Positions 23,215 through 30,436 of a stretch of 31,440 nt of DNA are shown here, piece after piece. The DNA is from PALSA-505 sp035308365 (GTDB taxonomy: Bacteria; Actinomycetota; Actinomycetes; Streptosporangiales; Streptosporangiaceae). The notes beneath the pieces are model-generated. The model was not told the DNA's origin. It ran no database searches and saw only the letters and a list, made by a program, of their open reading frames with translations. A program made the position numbers and the translations under genes. The stretch covers positions 1 to 31,440 of the forward strand of contig DATGGU010000128.1 in assembly GCA_035308365.1 (NCBI GenBank), in the 5' to 3' direction. The first letter of the stretch is position 1. The number at the start of each line of letters is the position of its first letter.

Positions 23215-24264
23215 TCAGACTATGCGGACGGCTCCGACGAAGGCGCTCCAGTAGATCGGCTGTACCTGCACGGGCTGGCCGAAGGACGGCGCGTCGACCA
23301 TGAGGCCGTTGCCGATGTACATGCCCACGTGGCTGATGTCGGCGAAGAAGAACACCAGGTCACCGGGCTGGAGCTGCCAGCGCGAGATGTGCTCGCCCTC
23401 GTTCCACTGGTCGCCGGTGTAGTGGTCGAGGTGGATGCCCACGTGAGCGTAGGCCCACATCACCAGGCCGGAACAGTCGAACGCGCTGGGGCCGGCCGCT
23501 CCCCACTCATACGGGTCGCCGCGCACCGACAGCGCCCAGCGCAGGGCCTGTTCGCCGATGGAGTTGCCGCCGGGGATGGGGATGTTGGGGAACGAGCCGG
23601 TCCGGGAGAAAATGTTCATCGCCTGCTGGTAGGCGGCGCTGTTCAGCACGTTCATCTTGCGCTGGATGACGGCCCGCTCGGCCTGCATCTGCTTGACCAG
23701 GCTGGTGACCTTGTTCTTCTGCTGCTCGGCGGTCTGCTGTGCCCTGCGGGCCGTGGCCTCGGCCGCCGCCAGTGCGCTGACCTGGTCGCCGGACTCCTTG
23801 TCCAGCTGCTGCATGATGGCCGCCCGGCCCACCACGACCGACGGGTCGCTGCTGGTGATGAACTGCAGCGTGGGGTCGACGCTGCCGGTCATGTAGCTCT
23901 CGGCGGCGAGCTGCCCGACCTGCGTCTGCCCGGCGCCGAGCTCCTTGGCGTCCCTGGCCGCGGTCGTCGCGGCCGTCGCCGCTTCGGCCCGGGCCTGTGC
24001 AAGCTGAATCTTGAGCCCGTCGTACTGCTGACCCAGCGCGTCGATCTGGTTTGACAGCACCTTGGCCTGAGCGATGAGCTTCTGCAGGCTGGGCGGTGTG
24101 CTCTGCTGTGCCGCCCAGCTGCTGACGCTGGGCAGGATCACCCCCGCCGCGGCGAGCGCTGTCGCCAGCACCGCCGTCCGCGTCCAGCCCCGTCGCGAAC
24201 CAATACGTACCCGGCCGGGCAAAGACCCCGGCTTTGTGTGCCCCCCGCGATGCGAGTGCCGCAC
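23215..24264 (-). CDS. Secreted NlpC/P60 peptidoglycan endopeptidase with coiled-coil
   Basis: Cell-wall hydrolase of 349 residues. A basic N terminus and hydrophobic segment (TAVLATALAAAGVILPSVSSWA) form a Sec signal peptide. Residues about 57-215 are heptad-rich coiled coil (LQKLIAQAKVLSNQIDALGQQYDGLKIQL), a fold that often autoinhibits RipA-like enzymes. The C-terminal NlpC/P60 domain has catalytic C264 (FDCSGLVMWAY), H312 (DISHVGMYIGNG) and the third polar residue region VDAPSFG. Such enzymes cut D-Glu-mDAP links in stem peptides and are needed in daughter-cell separation or spore germination. GTG 24264 is chosen for AAAGGAG five bases upstream. It is convergent with lysS and divergent from argA. 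Confidence 0.92.
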   Translation of the reverse strand: MRHSHRGGHTKPGSLPGRVRIGSRRGWTRTAVLATALAAAGVILPSVSSWAAQQSTPPSLQKLIAQAKVLSNQIDALGQQYDGLKIQLAQARAEAATAATTAARDAKELGAGQTQVGQLAAESYMTGSVDPTLQFITSSDPSVVVGRAAIMQQLDKESGDQVSALAAAEATARRAQQTAEQQKNKVTSLVKQMQAERAVIQRKMNVLNSAAYQQAMNIFSRTGSFPNIPIPGGNSIGEQALRWALSVRGDPYEWGAAGPSAFDCSGLVMWAYAHVGIHLDHYTGDQWNEGEHISRWQLQPGDLVFFFADISHVGMYIGNGLMVDAPSFGQPVQVQPIYWSAFVGAVRIV

Positions 24265-24570
24265 ACGGTCTCCTTTCCTAGCCGCCGACCGGACACCTAA
24301 CAGCCACCGTTGGCCGCGAAGCAAAGTTACCGAATCCTTAATGGGCCGCGTGTCATTACCGGGAACTTAATTGACCGGGTCGCCCGGGTTGCCCACCTCC
24401 CCGGAATAGTAGCGATAAGTAATTGATTAGTGACACTGTGTGCAATAAGAGAATTGCCGCAGCTCTTCGCCGGGTTTGGGTACCGGGCCCGAGGCTGGCC
24501 CGCACCCGGCAGGCCCCAATCGCCTGCCCTCGCTGGCCGGTCTTGACGGACCCTCACTAGGGTGCGGGCA
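24265..24570. other. AT-richer divergent intergenic region between NlpC/P60 and argA
   Basis: No gene seen. The stretch 24330-24450 is markedly richer in A/T than its surroundings (AATTGATTAG, GCAATAAGAG, CTTAATTGAC) and holds a small palindrome, ACACTGTGT (24433-24441). It must contain the promoters of both divergent genes, but no confident -10/-35 pair was found. C-di-AMP (ydaO) riboswitch blocks, common before actinobacterial cell-wall hydrolase genes, were searched for by eye and not found. Confidence 0.5.
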
Positions 24571-25071
24571 ATGGAGTACACGCTCAGGCGGGCGCGAACC
24601 AGCGACGTCAAGGCCATCCGCAAGCTGATCGACGCGAACGTGGCGTCCGGCCGCCTGCTGGACAAGCCGACCGTCACCCTTTACGAAGACATCCAGGAGT
24701 TCCTGGTGGCCGAGCGGGCGGACGGCCCCGTCGTCGGCTGCGGGGCACTGCACGTGATGTGGGAAGACCTGGCCGAGATCCGGACGATCGCCGTCGACCG
24801 CTCCTGCCAGGGCCACGGCGTCGGCCGCCGGCTCGTCGACGCCCTGGTGGCCGGTGCTCGCGAGCTGGGCGTGCGGCGGGTCTTCGTGCTCACCTTCGAG
24901 GTCGGCTTCTTCGCCAGCCGGGGATTCGAGGAGATCCGGGCAACCCCGGTCTCCGCCGAGGTATACGCCGAGCTGCTCCGTTCATACGACGAGGGCGTGG
25001 CCGAATTCCTCGACCTGGACTCGGTCAAACCCAACACCCTGGGCAACACCCGCATGCTCCTGCGCCTTTAG
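24571..25071 (+). CDS. argA: Amino-acid N-acetyltransferase (GNAT, ArgA of the Rv2747 type)
   Basis: A 166-residue GNAT protein closely resembling the stand-alone short ArgA of mycobacteria, which acetylates glutamate or glutamine to start arginine synthesis. Shared features are VTLYEDIQEFLVAE, VGCGALHVMWEDLAEIRTIAVD, the acetyl-CoA loop CQGHGVGRRLVDAL (Q/RxxGxG/A), RVFVLTFEVGFFASRGFEEI and the diagnostic C terminus SYDEGVAEFLDLDSVKPNTLGNTRMLL. ATG 24571 is preferred; GTG 24562 would add three residues. Other arginine genes are not nearby. Convergent with the EndoQ-UvrD gene. Confidence 0.88.
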   Translation: MEYTLRRARTSDVKAIRKLIDANVASGRLLDKPTVTLYEDIQEFLVAERADGPVVGCGALHVMWEDLAEIRTIAVDRSCQGHGVGRRLVDALVAGARELGVRRVFVLTFEVGFFASRGFEEIRATPVSAEVYAELLRSYDEGVAEFLDLDSVKPNTLGNTRMLLRL

Positions 25072-25151
25072 TTTCCTGCCTGGTTTCCTGCCGCCGCCGG
25101 TGCTGGCCTGATATCACTCTTGCGCCAAACTTCCCGTGATCGCGGACGGTC

Positions 25152-28100
25152 TCAGAGAAGGCGGAGCTGGCGGGGCTGTCTGGGCTTGGGGGTGGGCTCG
25201 GCCGTGTGGGCGAGCAGTCTGGGGTCGATGGCGGCCAGGAACGGGGAAGGGCCGCTGGGCCGGTCCGCGCCGTAGCGGGTCCGGGTGGCCGCACAGCTCA
25301 TGAACAGCCTGCCGCGTGCCCGGGTCATGCCGACGAACAGCAGCCGCCGTTCCTCGGCCTCGCCGGTGTCCTCGGGCCCGGCGCCGGGGAGCCACAGCGG
25401 GAGCAGGCCGCGCTCGCAGCCGGCCAGGAACACCGCGCCGAACTCCAGTCCCTTGGCCGCGTGCATGGTCAGCAGCGTCACGGCCTCGGCCCTGGCATCC
25501 AGGGCGTCGGCCTCCGCCCCGACGGCTATCTCGGTGAGGAACAGCCGCATGTCGTGCCCGCAGCGGTCGGCCAGCGGACGGAGAATCTCGCCGGCCGTCT
25601 GGATGTCGGTCGCGACCGCCGCCGGTGCGCCCGCCGTCAGCTTGCGCACCGCGGCGCGCATCCGGCTGGTAACGGAGCCTTCCGCAGGTTCGGACGGGCC
25701 TGAAAGGACATCGCGGGCGCTAACCGCCGGGGGTGGGGCAAGATCTGCGGAGAGGCCTGGCGCGCCCGTAGCGTCCGTTGTACCGCCGTTCAAGCCGGCG
25801 TGTGTTGGGGCTTGCGGGCTAAGGTCGGCGCCGGCCCGGTTGGCGGCGTTCGCATCGGTGCGTGTGCCCGGCCCGGCGTCCGCGTGCACGCTGGCGTCCG
25901 TGAGGCGCATCTCACGCACGATCTCGGTCACGCCGGCGCGGTGCGACAGGCGGTCGTGGGACCGCTTCTGGAACGGCAGCCCGGCGCGGGTGAGCGCCTG
26001 GGTGAGCGCGGCGGCCTGGCCGTCGGTCCGGTACAAAATGGCGACGTCGGCCAGGCCGAGTCCGCCGTGCCCCTGCCCGTCGGCCCGCCCGCTGTCCAGC
26101 GCGTGGAAGCTGGCGCCACCGAGCAGCCGTTCTATTTCGGCCGTGATCCACTCCGCCTCGGCCCGCTCGTCCGGCGCCTCATGGAAGACAATGGACGGCC
26201 GGTTACCCTTGGGCGCCCTCGCGGCGGCCCGCAGCACCCGGCCGGGGACCAGCGTGGCCGGCCTGACCGCCTGCATGGCCGCGTCCACGATGCCGGGCGC
26301 TGACCGGTAGTTCGTGCTGAGCTGTATCGTCTCGGCGCTGGGAAAATCGGCCGGGAACCGCAGGAAGTAGCCGACATCGCAGCCACGGAACCCGTAGATC
26401 GCCTGGTCCGGGTCGCCAATCATGGTCAGGCTCGCGCTCGGCGGCGCCCCCTCGGTCAGCCGCCGCAGCAGCTCATACTGCGGTTCGTTAACGTCCTGGT
26501 ACTCATCCACGCTGACGCACGGCCACCGCGTGCGCAGCGAGGCGGCCAGCTCCGGCTCGCGCCCCAGCAGGGCGACCGGCAGCTCGACCAGCGCGTCGAA
26601 GTCGACGAGCTGGCGGGAGGTAAGCTCCGCCAGCAGATCCGCCCGCGCGGCCGGATCGGTAGCCGCCTGCGTGAGCATCCGCCGTCCCGCCGCAGCCGAC
26701 CCGGCCAGCTCGGTCACCAGCGCCAGGACACCGGCCTCATCGGCGACCCGGAACTGCGGATCGAGCCCGGCCAGCTCGGCGTTCTCCCGGAGGATCTGCA
26801 AGCCAAGGCCGTGGAACGTGGTCACGGTCAGCGCGGCCGCGCGCGGCCCGAGCAGCGCAGTGAGCCGCAGCCGCATCTCCCCGGCGGCCCGCCGGGTAAA
26901 GGTGATCGCCAGGCACTGACCCGGCCGCACCTTCCCGCTGGCGATCAGGTAGGCGATCCGGTGGGTGAGCGTGCGGGTCTTCCCGGTCCCCGGCCCAGCA
27001 ATGATCAGCACCGGCCCAGCCGCACTGGCAGCGGCCCGCTGCTCAGGATCAAGCCCCTCCAGCAACGCCGCCGCCTCCTGACCTGCGGCGACCACCTGCG
27101 GCACGTCAGACGCTCCAGCCGCAACCCCAGTTGCCCCCGCTGAAGCCGCATCGGTCTCTGAAGCCTCAGCCGCAACCTCTGAAGCCCCAGCCGCAACCTC
27201 TGAAGCCCCAGCCGCCGCTGGAAGCCCAGTCGCTTCTGGAGTCTCAATCGTCTCTGAGACCTCAATCGCTTCCAAGGCCTCGGTGGTTTCTGGGGTGTCG
27301 GGTGTGATTGGGGTCGTGGGGGGCGCTGTGTGCTTGCGGGAGGGGTTCGGCGCGCTGGGGGTGCCGGTGGTGGCTGGACGGGCCGGTGCCAGTTCCGGGA
27401 TGTCGAAGAGGGCGCCGGTTGCGGTGAGTTCTCCCGGCTGCATCAGGCGGATCGTGCCGTATTCGCCGTCGTATCCGGCGTCCCTGACCACGTCGCCCCG
27501 GCGCAACCGGGCGATCGCCTCGGCGAGCAGGCTGCCGCCGGCTCTTGTGAGGTCGTCGTGCGGGACGGTGGTCAGGATCTCGATCTCGGGGCCGAGCGCG
27601 GCGACCAGCTTTCCGGCTTCGCCGACGACCTTCTTACTCTGCGAGCCCACCGACATGATTTCCCCGAGGATCTGGGGAAGCCTGATGAGGTTGGTGCTCT
27701 GGGGTGCGTTTGGCGGGCGGTACCCGGCCGGCCGATCGGCCAGTGTGGCCACCCGGTGCAGCACTCCGACGGTCAGTGGTTTATCGCATTTCGGGCAAAT
27801 GCCGCCATAGTCCCTCGTCTGTTCCGGCTCAAGGCGTACGCCACATTTCCTATGGCCGTCGAGGTGATACTTGCCCTCCTCCGGATAGAACTCGATCGTG
27901 CCGACGAGACCATCCCCGGTGCGCAGCGCGTCCGCGATCGCGAAGTAATCGAGTGTGGTACTAAAGGTCGTAGCCTCACGGCCCAGCATCGGCGGAGAGT
28001 GCGCATCGGAGTTGCTTACCAACCGATAGGAGTCGAGTACAGAACACATCCAGTTCATCGGCGGATCTGAGGACAGGCCGGTCTCGATGGCGAAAACTTG

Positions 28101-28670
28101 GTCAGCGAGATCCGCATAACACTCTGCGACACTGTCGAAGCCCGACCGTGAACCTAGTGCGGCGAACCACGGAGTCCACACGTGTGCCGGCACAAGGTAA
28201 CAACCCGGGCCGCCGTTTAGCGTGATCTCAAGTAGATCTCTGGAGTCGAGGCCGAGGATCGGACGGCCGTCGGAAGCCAGGTTCCCGATCTTGGAAAGGG
28301 ATGTGGTAATGCGATCGGCGGCCTCGAACGACGGGGCATAGAGCAGATGGTGAACCTTTCTCGTCCGATCCGCCCGGCGGTAGATAGTAGAGATCTCCAC
28401 CGACAGCATGAAGCGGACCTGGCGGTCACAGCTCGGCGGGGTTTCGCGCCGCAGCCGCGCCTCCAGATCCGGGCGGAGCCGGAACAGGCCGGGCTCGGCC
28501 GGGATGAGCGACTCCTTCAGTTCTTCCGCCCAGGCGGGGTGGGTGAAGTCGCCCGTCCCCACCACGCTGATCCCTTTCCGCAGCGCCCACCAGGCAAGAT
28601 TGCGGAGGTCGCAGTCCTTGCTGCAGGCGCGGGAGAACCTGGAGTGGATGTGGGTGTCTGCGTGGAACAT
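25152..28670 (-). CDS. EndoQ-like PHP nuclease fused to UvrD/PcrA-type helicase
   Basis: A 1172-residue two-part protein. Residues about 1-410 are a PHP metallo-nuclease of the EndoQ (TIGR00375-like) family: HADTHIH (3-9), VGTGDFTHP, LSVEIS, PAHVWTPWFAALGSRSGFDS, ETGLSSDPPMNW, SNSDAHSPPMLGREA and a zinc module CGVRLEP...CPKCDKPLTVGVLHR. EndoQ nicks DNA 5' of deaminated bases (uracil, hypoxanthine, xanthine) or AP sites. After an Ala/Glu/Thr-rich linker with repeats comes an SF1A helicase: Walker A GPGTGKT (lysine 564), VSVDEYQDVNEPQ, GDPDQAIYGFRG, LSTNYRSAPGIV, TMHAAKGLEFGAVFLAG and LLFVGMTRARGRLF. A second low-complexity insert of about 70 residues interrupts the helicase near 25700-25910. 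The start is taken at ATG 28670, where EndoQ homology begins; ATG 28733 and 28772 are in frame, and none has a good ribosome site. Confidence 0.85.
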   Translation of the reverse strand: MFHADTHIHSRFSRACSKDCDLRNLAWWALRKGISVVGTGDFTHPAWAEELKESLIPAEPGLFRLRPDLEARLRRETPPSCDRQVRFMLSVEISTIYRRADRTRKVHHLLYAPSFEAADRITTSLSKIGNLASDGRPILGLDSRDLLEITLNGGPGCYLVPAHVWTPWFAALGSRSGFDSVAECYADLADQVFAIETGLSSDPPMNWMCSVLDSYRLVSNSDAHSPPMLGREATTFSTTLDYFAIADALRTGDGLVGTIEFYPEEGKYHLDGHRKCGVRLEPEQTRDYGGICPKCDKPLTVGVLHRVATLADRPAGYRPPNAPQSTNLIRLPQILGEIMSVGSQSKKVVGEAGKLVAALGPEIEILTTVPHDDLTRAGGSLLAEAIARLRRGDVVRDAGYDGEYGTIRLMQPGELTATGALFDIPELAPARPATTGTPSAPNPSRKHTAPPTTPITPDTPETTEALEAIEVSETIETPEATGLPAAAGASEVAAGASEVAAEASETDAASAGATGVAAGASDVPQVVAAGQEAAALLEGLDPEQRAAASAAGPVLIIAGPGTGKTRTLTHRIAYLIASGKVRPGQCLAITFTRRAAGEMRLRLTALLGPRAAALTVTTFHGLGLQILRENAELAGLDPQFRVADEAGVLALVTELAGSAAAGRRMLTQAATDPAARADLLAELTSRQLVDFDALVELPVALLGREPELAASLRTRWPCVSVDEYQDVNEPQYELLRRLTEGAPPSASLTMIGDPDQAIYGFRGCDVGYFLRFPADFPSAETIQLSTNYRSAPGIVDAAMQAVRPATLVPGRVLRAAARAPKGNRPSIVFHEAPDERAEAEWITAEIERLLGGASFHALDSGRADGQGHGGLGLADVAILYRTDGQAAALTQALTRAGLPFQKRSHDRLSHRAGVTEIVREMRLTDASVHADAGPGTRTDANAANRAGADLSPQAPTHAGLNGGTTDATGAPGLSADLAPPPAVSARDVLSGPSEPAEGSVTSRMRAAVRKLTAGAPAAVATDIQTAGEILRPLADRCGHDMRLFLTEIAVGAEADALDARAEAVTLLTMHAAKGLEFGAVFLAGCERGLLPLWLPGAGPEDTGEAEERRLLFVGMTRARGRLFMSCAATRTRYGADRPSGPSPFLAAIDPRLLAHTAEPTPKPRQPRQLRLL
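27157..27219 (-). repeat. 21-bp tandem repeat in the EndoQ-UvrD linker
   Basis: Three in-phase copies of a 21-bp unit (27157-27177, 27178-27198, 27199-27219) encode GASEVAA-type heptads on the minus strand, embedded in a wider degenerate region (about 27110-27300) coding Ala/Glu/Thr-Pro blocks such as ETPEATEALEA. The unit keeps the frame when copies are gained or lost. It marks a flexible, variable spacer between nuclease and helicase. Confidence 0.85.
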
Positions 28671-28904
28671 GCCGCCGTCGCTAACTGATGCCACCAGAGA
28701 GGAAAGTGTGCCGCCGCCGATCCTGCCACGCATGGCCCACCGATGGCCGGGTTCCACGCCGTTTGGGCCCATGGGTCACAATGCCTAGACAGGGTACGTC
28801 AGGGTATGCCGTGGCGAGACGGGCCACGGGTCTAAGGCGGTGCTCTATGCGGCGGCCGAAGTGACAGGCCAGCCTGGCTAAACTGGCGGGAAGGAGTGGG
28901 CGCG

Positions 28905-29174
28905 TTGCAAGACCTGGCCGTACTCACACCATCGCTGCTCGTATGTGCCCTCTTCGTGTGGGGAGTAGTCGCCCTGCTGCGCCATGAGATGGCGCCCAAG
29001 CGGCGCAACAGGGAAGATGACAGCGGGGCAGAGGATATGTCAGCCCGCGGTGAGATTTCGTCTCAGGAAGAGACTGCCGCAACCACTACATCTGATCACG
29101 AAGAGGCGGTACATCGCCAGACCGGAAAACCCCCGGCCGGAAAACCCCAGACCGGAAGCCGTTCGCCGGGCTAG
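28905..29174 (+). CDS. Small single-pass membrane protein of unknown function
   Basis: An 89-residue protein with one N-terminal hydrophobic helix (VLTPSLLVCALFVWGVVALL, about 5-24), a short basic patch (RHEMAPKRRNRE) that predicts a cytosolic C terminus, and a polar Ser/Glu/Thr-rich tail ending in GKPPAGKPQTG repeats. The start is put at TTG 28905 because AAGGAG lies eight bases upstream; the in-frame GTG at 28896 would overlap that site. Not recognised as any named family. It precedes lsr2 on the same strand, separated by an inverted repeat, and is divergent from the helicase gene. Confidence 0.55.
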   Translation: MQDLAVLTPSLLVCALFVWGVVALLRHEMAPKRRNREDDSGAEDMSARGEISSQEETAATTTSDHEEAVHRQTGKPPAGKPQTGSRSPG

Positions 29175-29221
29175 ACTTGATAGTCTGTCTTGCCGGATTG
29201 ATGTGGAAGTATCTGCCTCCT

Positions 29222-29244
29222 GATTACTGAGCGTTACAGTAATC
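29222..29244. promoter_or_regulatory. Perfect inverted repeat upstream of lsr2
   Basis: GATTACTG, AGCGTTA, CAGTAATC: an 8-bp perfect inverted repeat with a 7-nt loop in an AT-richer stretch. It could end the small membrane-protein transcript (followed by TTCC, not a T run) or be an operator about 60 bp before the lsr2 -35 element. An operator seems more likely because the stem is AT-rich and weak as a terminator. Confidence 0.5.
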
Positions 29245-29304
29245 TTCCGGACTGCTTGCGTCGTCTTCCAACCGGAACTCTTACTTGTTTCTGCGCGTCA
29301 GGAA

Positions 29305-29333
29305 TTGTCAGAACCAACCGGCGGGTATATGTT
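29305..29333 (+). promoter_or_regulatory. Promoter of lsr2
   Basis: TTGTCA (-35, 29305-29310), a 17-bp spacer, and TATGTT (-10, 29328-29333). The start of transcription would be near 29340, giving a leader of about 36 nt to the ATG with GAAGGG before it. The sequence around (AAATATACTTA) is AT-rich, which could allow Lsr2 to bind its own promoter. Confidence 0.6.
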
Positions 29334-29375
29334 TGCTGCCTAAATATACTTACCCCAGTGGAAGGGCTGGCACCC

Positions 29376-29711
29376 ATGGTTCAGAAGGTGAAGGTGACGG
29401 TCGTCTGCGACCTTCCCCACGATGGCGAGGTCGAAGGGCAGGAGACAGTTCAGTTCTCCTTTGACGGCACCGCCTACGAGATCGACGTGTGCCCCAAGCA
29501 CGCTAAGGAACTGCGCGATAAGGTCGGCCAGTACGCGGATCACGCCCGCCGGGCAAGTGGCGCGGGTGGACGGCGCCGCCGGTCGCGCACCGGCCCCGGC
29601 CGTGAGCGCAGCGGAGAAATCAGGGCGTGGGCGAAGCAGCGTGGATACAAGGTGAGTGAGCGCGGCCGCATTCCGGCGACCATCATTCAGGAGTACGAAG
29701 CATCGCACTAA
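29376..29711 (+). CDS. lsr2: Nucleoid-associated protein Lsr2
   Basis: DNA-bridging silencer of AT-rich and acquired genes, the functional counterpart of H-NS in actinobacteria. The 111-residue product has the N-terminal oligomerisation strands (VQKVKVTVVCDLPHDGEVEGQETVQFSFDGTAYEIDVC), a basic linker (GGRRRRSRTGPGRERS) and the C-terminal DNA-binding helices EIRAWAKQRGYKVSERGRIPATIIQEYEA, with the minor-groove R-G-R at about 96-98. ATG 29376 has GAAGGG ten bases upstream. Neighbours lysS upstream and clpC downstream match the mycobacterial order, though 6 kb of extra genes separate it from lysS. Confidence 0.96.
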   Translation: MVQKVKVTVVCDLPHDGEVEGQETVQFSFDGTAYEIDVCPKHAKELRDKVGQYADHARRASGAGGRRRRSRTGPGRERSGEIRAWAKQRGYKVSERGRIPATIIQEYEASH

Positions 29712-29745
29712 GCCAGTAGCGAGGCCGAGGCGGCGGACGCTGCTC

Positions 29746-29762
29746 AGCGGCCTTGGGCCGCT
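29746..29762 (+). terminator. Hairpin terminator of lsr2
   Basis: AGCGGCC, TTG, GGCCGCT: perfect 7-bp stem with a 3-nt loop 35 bases after the lsr2 stop, followed by TTCGCTG. The T run is short, so termination may be partial or Rho-assisted. The same segment opens the first copy of the long tandem repeat. Confidence 0.6.
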
Positions 29763-30170
29763 TTCGCTGTGGCCCGCAGTATTTGTCCGGGGGGGACGGC
29801 CCCCGGGCCCCCCGATGCCAGGCTTGGCCCGGCGTTGCGGGGGCCGGGTGGTCGAGTACGTGATTGTTGGCTTTCAGCCGAGCTAGCCGCACTGATCGTT
29901 GGCCTTCGGCGGCTTTCGCTGTGGCCCGCAGTATTTCTCCGGGGACGGTCCCGATGCCAGGCTTCACCTGGCGCGTCGGGGGTCCGGGAGGTCAGCACAT
30001 GTTTGCCGGCTTTCAGCCAAGCCTGTGACCTGATCGTTGACCTGCGGCCGGCTGGGCCGTAGCCCGCTCTATTTATCTCGGGAACAACTCCCGGTGCTTT
30101 TGCCCGGCTTGGCGCGGTTTGAGCCCCGAACCCAAGGGGCTGGCCGCTGATGCGTCCTTGGCCCACCGAA
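29749..30170. repeat. Three degenerate tandem copies (~138-152 bp) between lsr2 and clpC
   Basis: Copies begin at 29749, 29901 and 30039. Aligned blocks are GGCCTTGGGCCGCTTTCGCT / GGCCTTCGGCGGCTTTCGCT / GACCTGCGGCCGGCTGGGCC, then CCCGCAGTATTTGTCC / CCCGCAGTATTTCTCC / CCCGCTCTATTTATCTC, then GATGCCAGGCTTGGCC-like and GGCTTTCAGCC(G/A)AGC-like pieces. Copies 1 and 2 agree best; copy 3 has diverged. No frame is conserved across copies on either strand, so the region is most likely non-coding. It makes up most of a 725-nt gene-free stretch (29712-30436). What it does is not known. Confidence 0.75.
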
Positions 30171-30220
30171 GGGTTGCAGGTGTGCTTCGGGGTTGGGGTT
30201 ACGTCTTCTGGCAGGCGCCG

Positions 30221-30249
30221 CGGCCCGCTGCTGACTTGGCAGCGGGCCG
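30221..30249. terminator. Strong hairpin before the clpC promoter
   Basis: CGGCCCGCTGC (30221-30231), loop TGACTTG, GCAGCGGGCCG (30239-30249): a perfect 11-bp GC-rich stem followed by TTCGCTT. It would isolate clpC from upstream transcription. The 3' arm abuts the ClgR-like site. Confidence 0.75.
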
Positions 30250-30265
30250 TTCGCTTGCGGCGTAC
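30249..30265 (+). promoter_or_regulatory. ClgR-like operator upstream of clpC
   Basis: TTCGCT-TGC-GGCGTA at 30250-30264 matches the ClgR operator pattern (WCGCYNANRGCGWW) with one deviation in the core (G for the central A). ClgR activates clp protease genes in Streptomyces, Corynebacterium and Mycobacterium. The site ends three bases before a sigma-R-like -35 element, the correct place for an activator. Inferred from sequence only. Confidence 0.45.
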
Positions 30266-30267
30266 TC

Positions 30268-30294
30268 GGAACACCTACGGCCCTTCAAAGGGTT
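30268..30294 (+). promoter_or_regulatory. Sigma-R/SigH-type promoter of clpC
   Basis: GGAAC (30268-30272), 19 bases, GTT (30292-30294), close to the thiol-stress sigma consensus GGAAT-N18/19-GTT. Streptomyces clpC is known to be under both sigma-R and ClgR. The transcript would start near 30300, leaving a leader of about 135 nt. Confidence 0.4.
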
Positions 30295-30436
30295 GGATGT
30301 GATGAAGGCCCGTTGCTGGGGAACGACTTCAGCGTGCGATGTGCGCGGATGGCGTAGCCCCTGGCACTTGGCTAGCTTGCGGAACAGTGGGGACCGGACA
30401 TCCCGGGCCTGCCGACCGCCCTGTGAGGAGCGCGAG

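Noticed and set aside
24265..24570. Possible c-di-AMP (ydaO) riboswitch before the NlpC/P60 gene
   Set aside because: Such riboswitches are common before actinobacterial wall hydrolases, but the conserved blocks (for example GACAGCTAACCTCG-like near the 3' end) are not present on the minus strand.
29744..30274. Open frame of 176 codons on the minus strand opposite the lsr2-clpC repeats
   Set aside because: It has no ribosome site, no recognisable domain and an Arg/Pro/Ser composition typical of GC-rich antisense frames; the repeat copies are not kept in the same frame.
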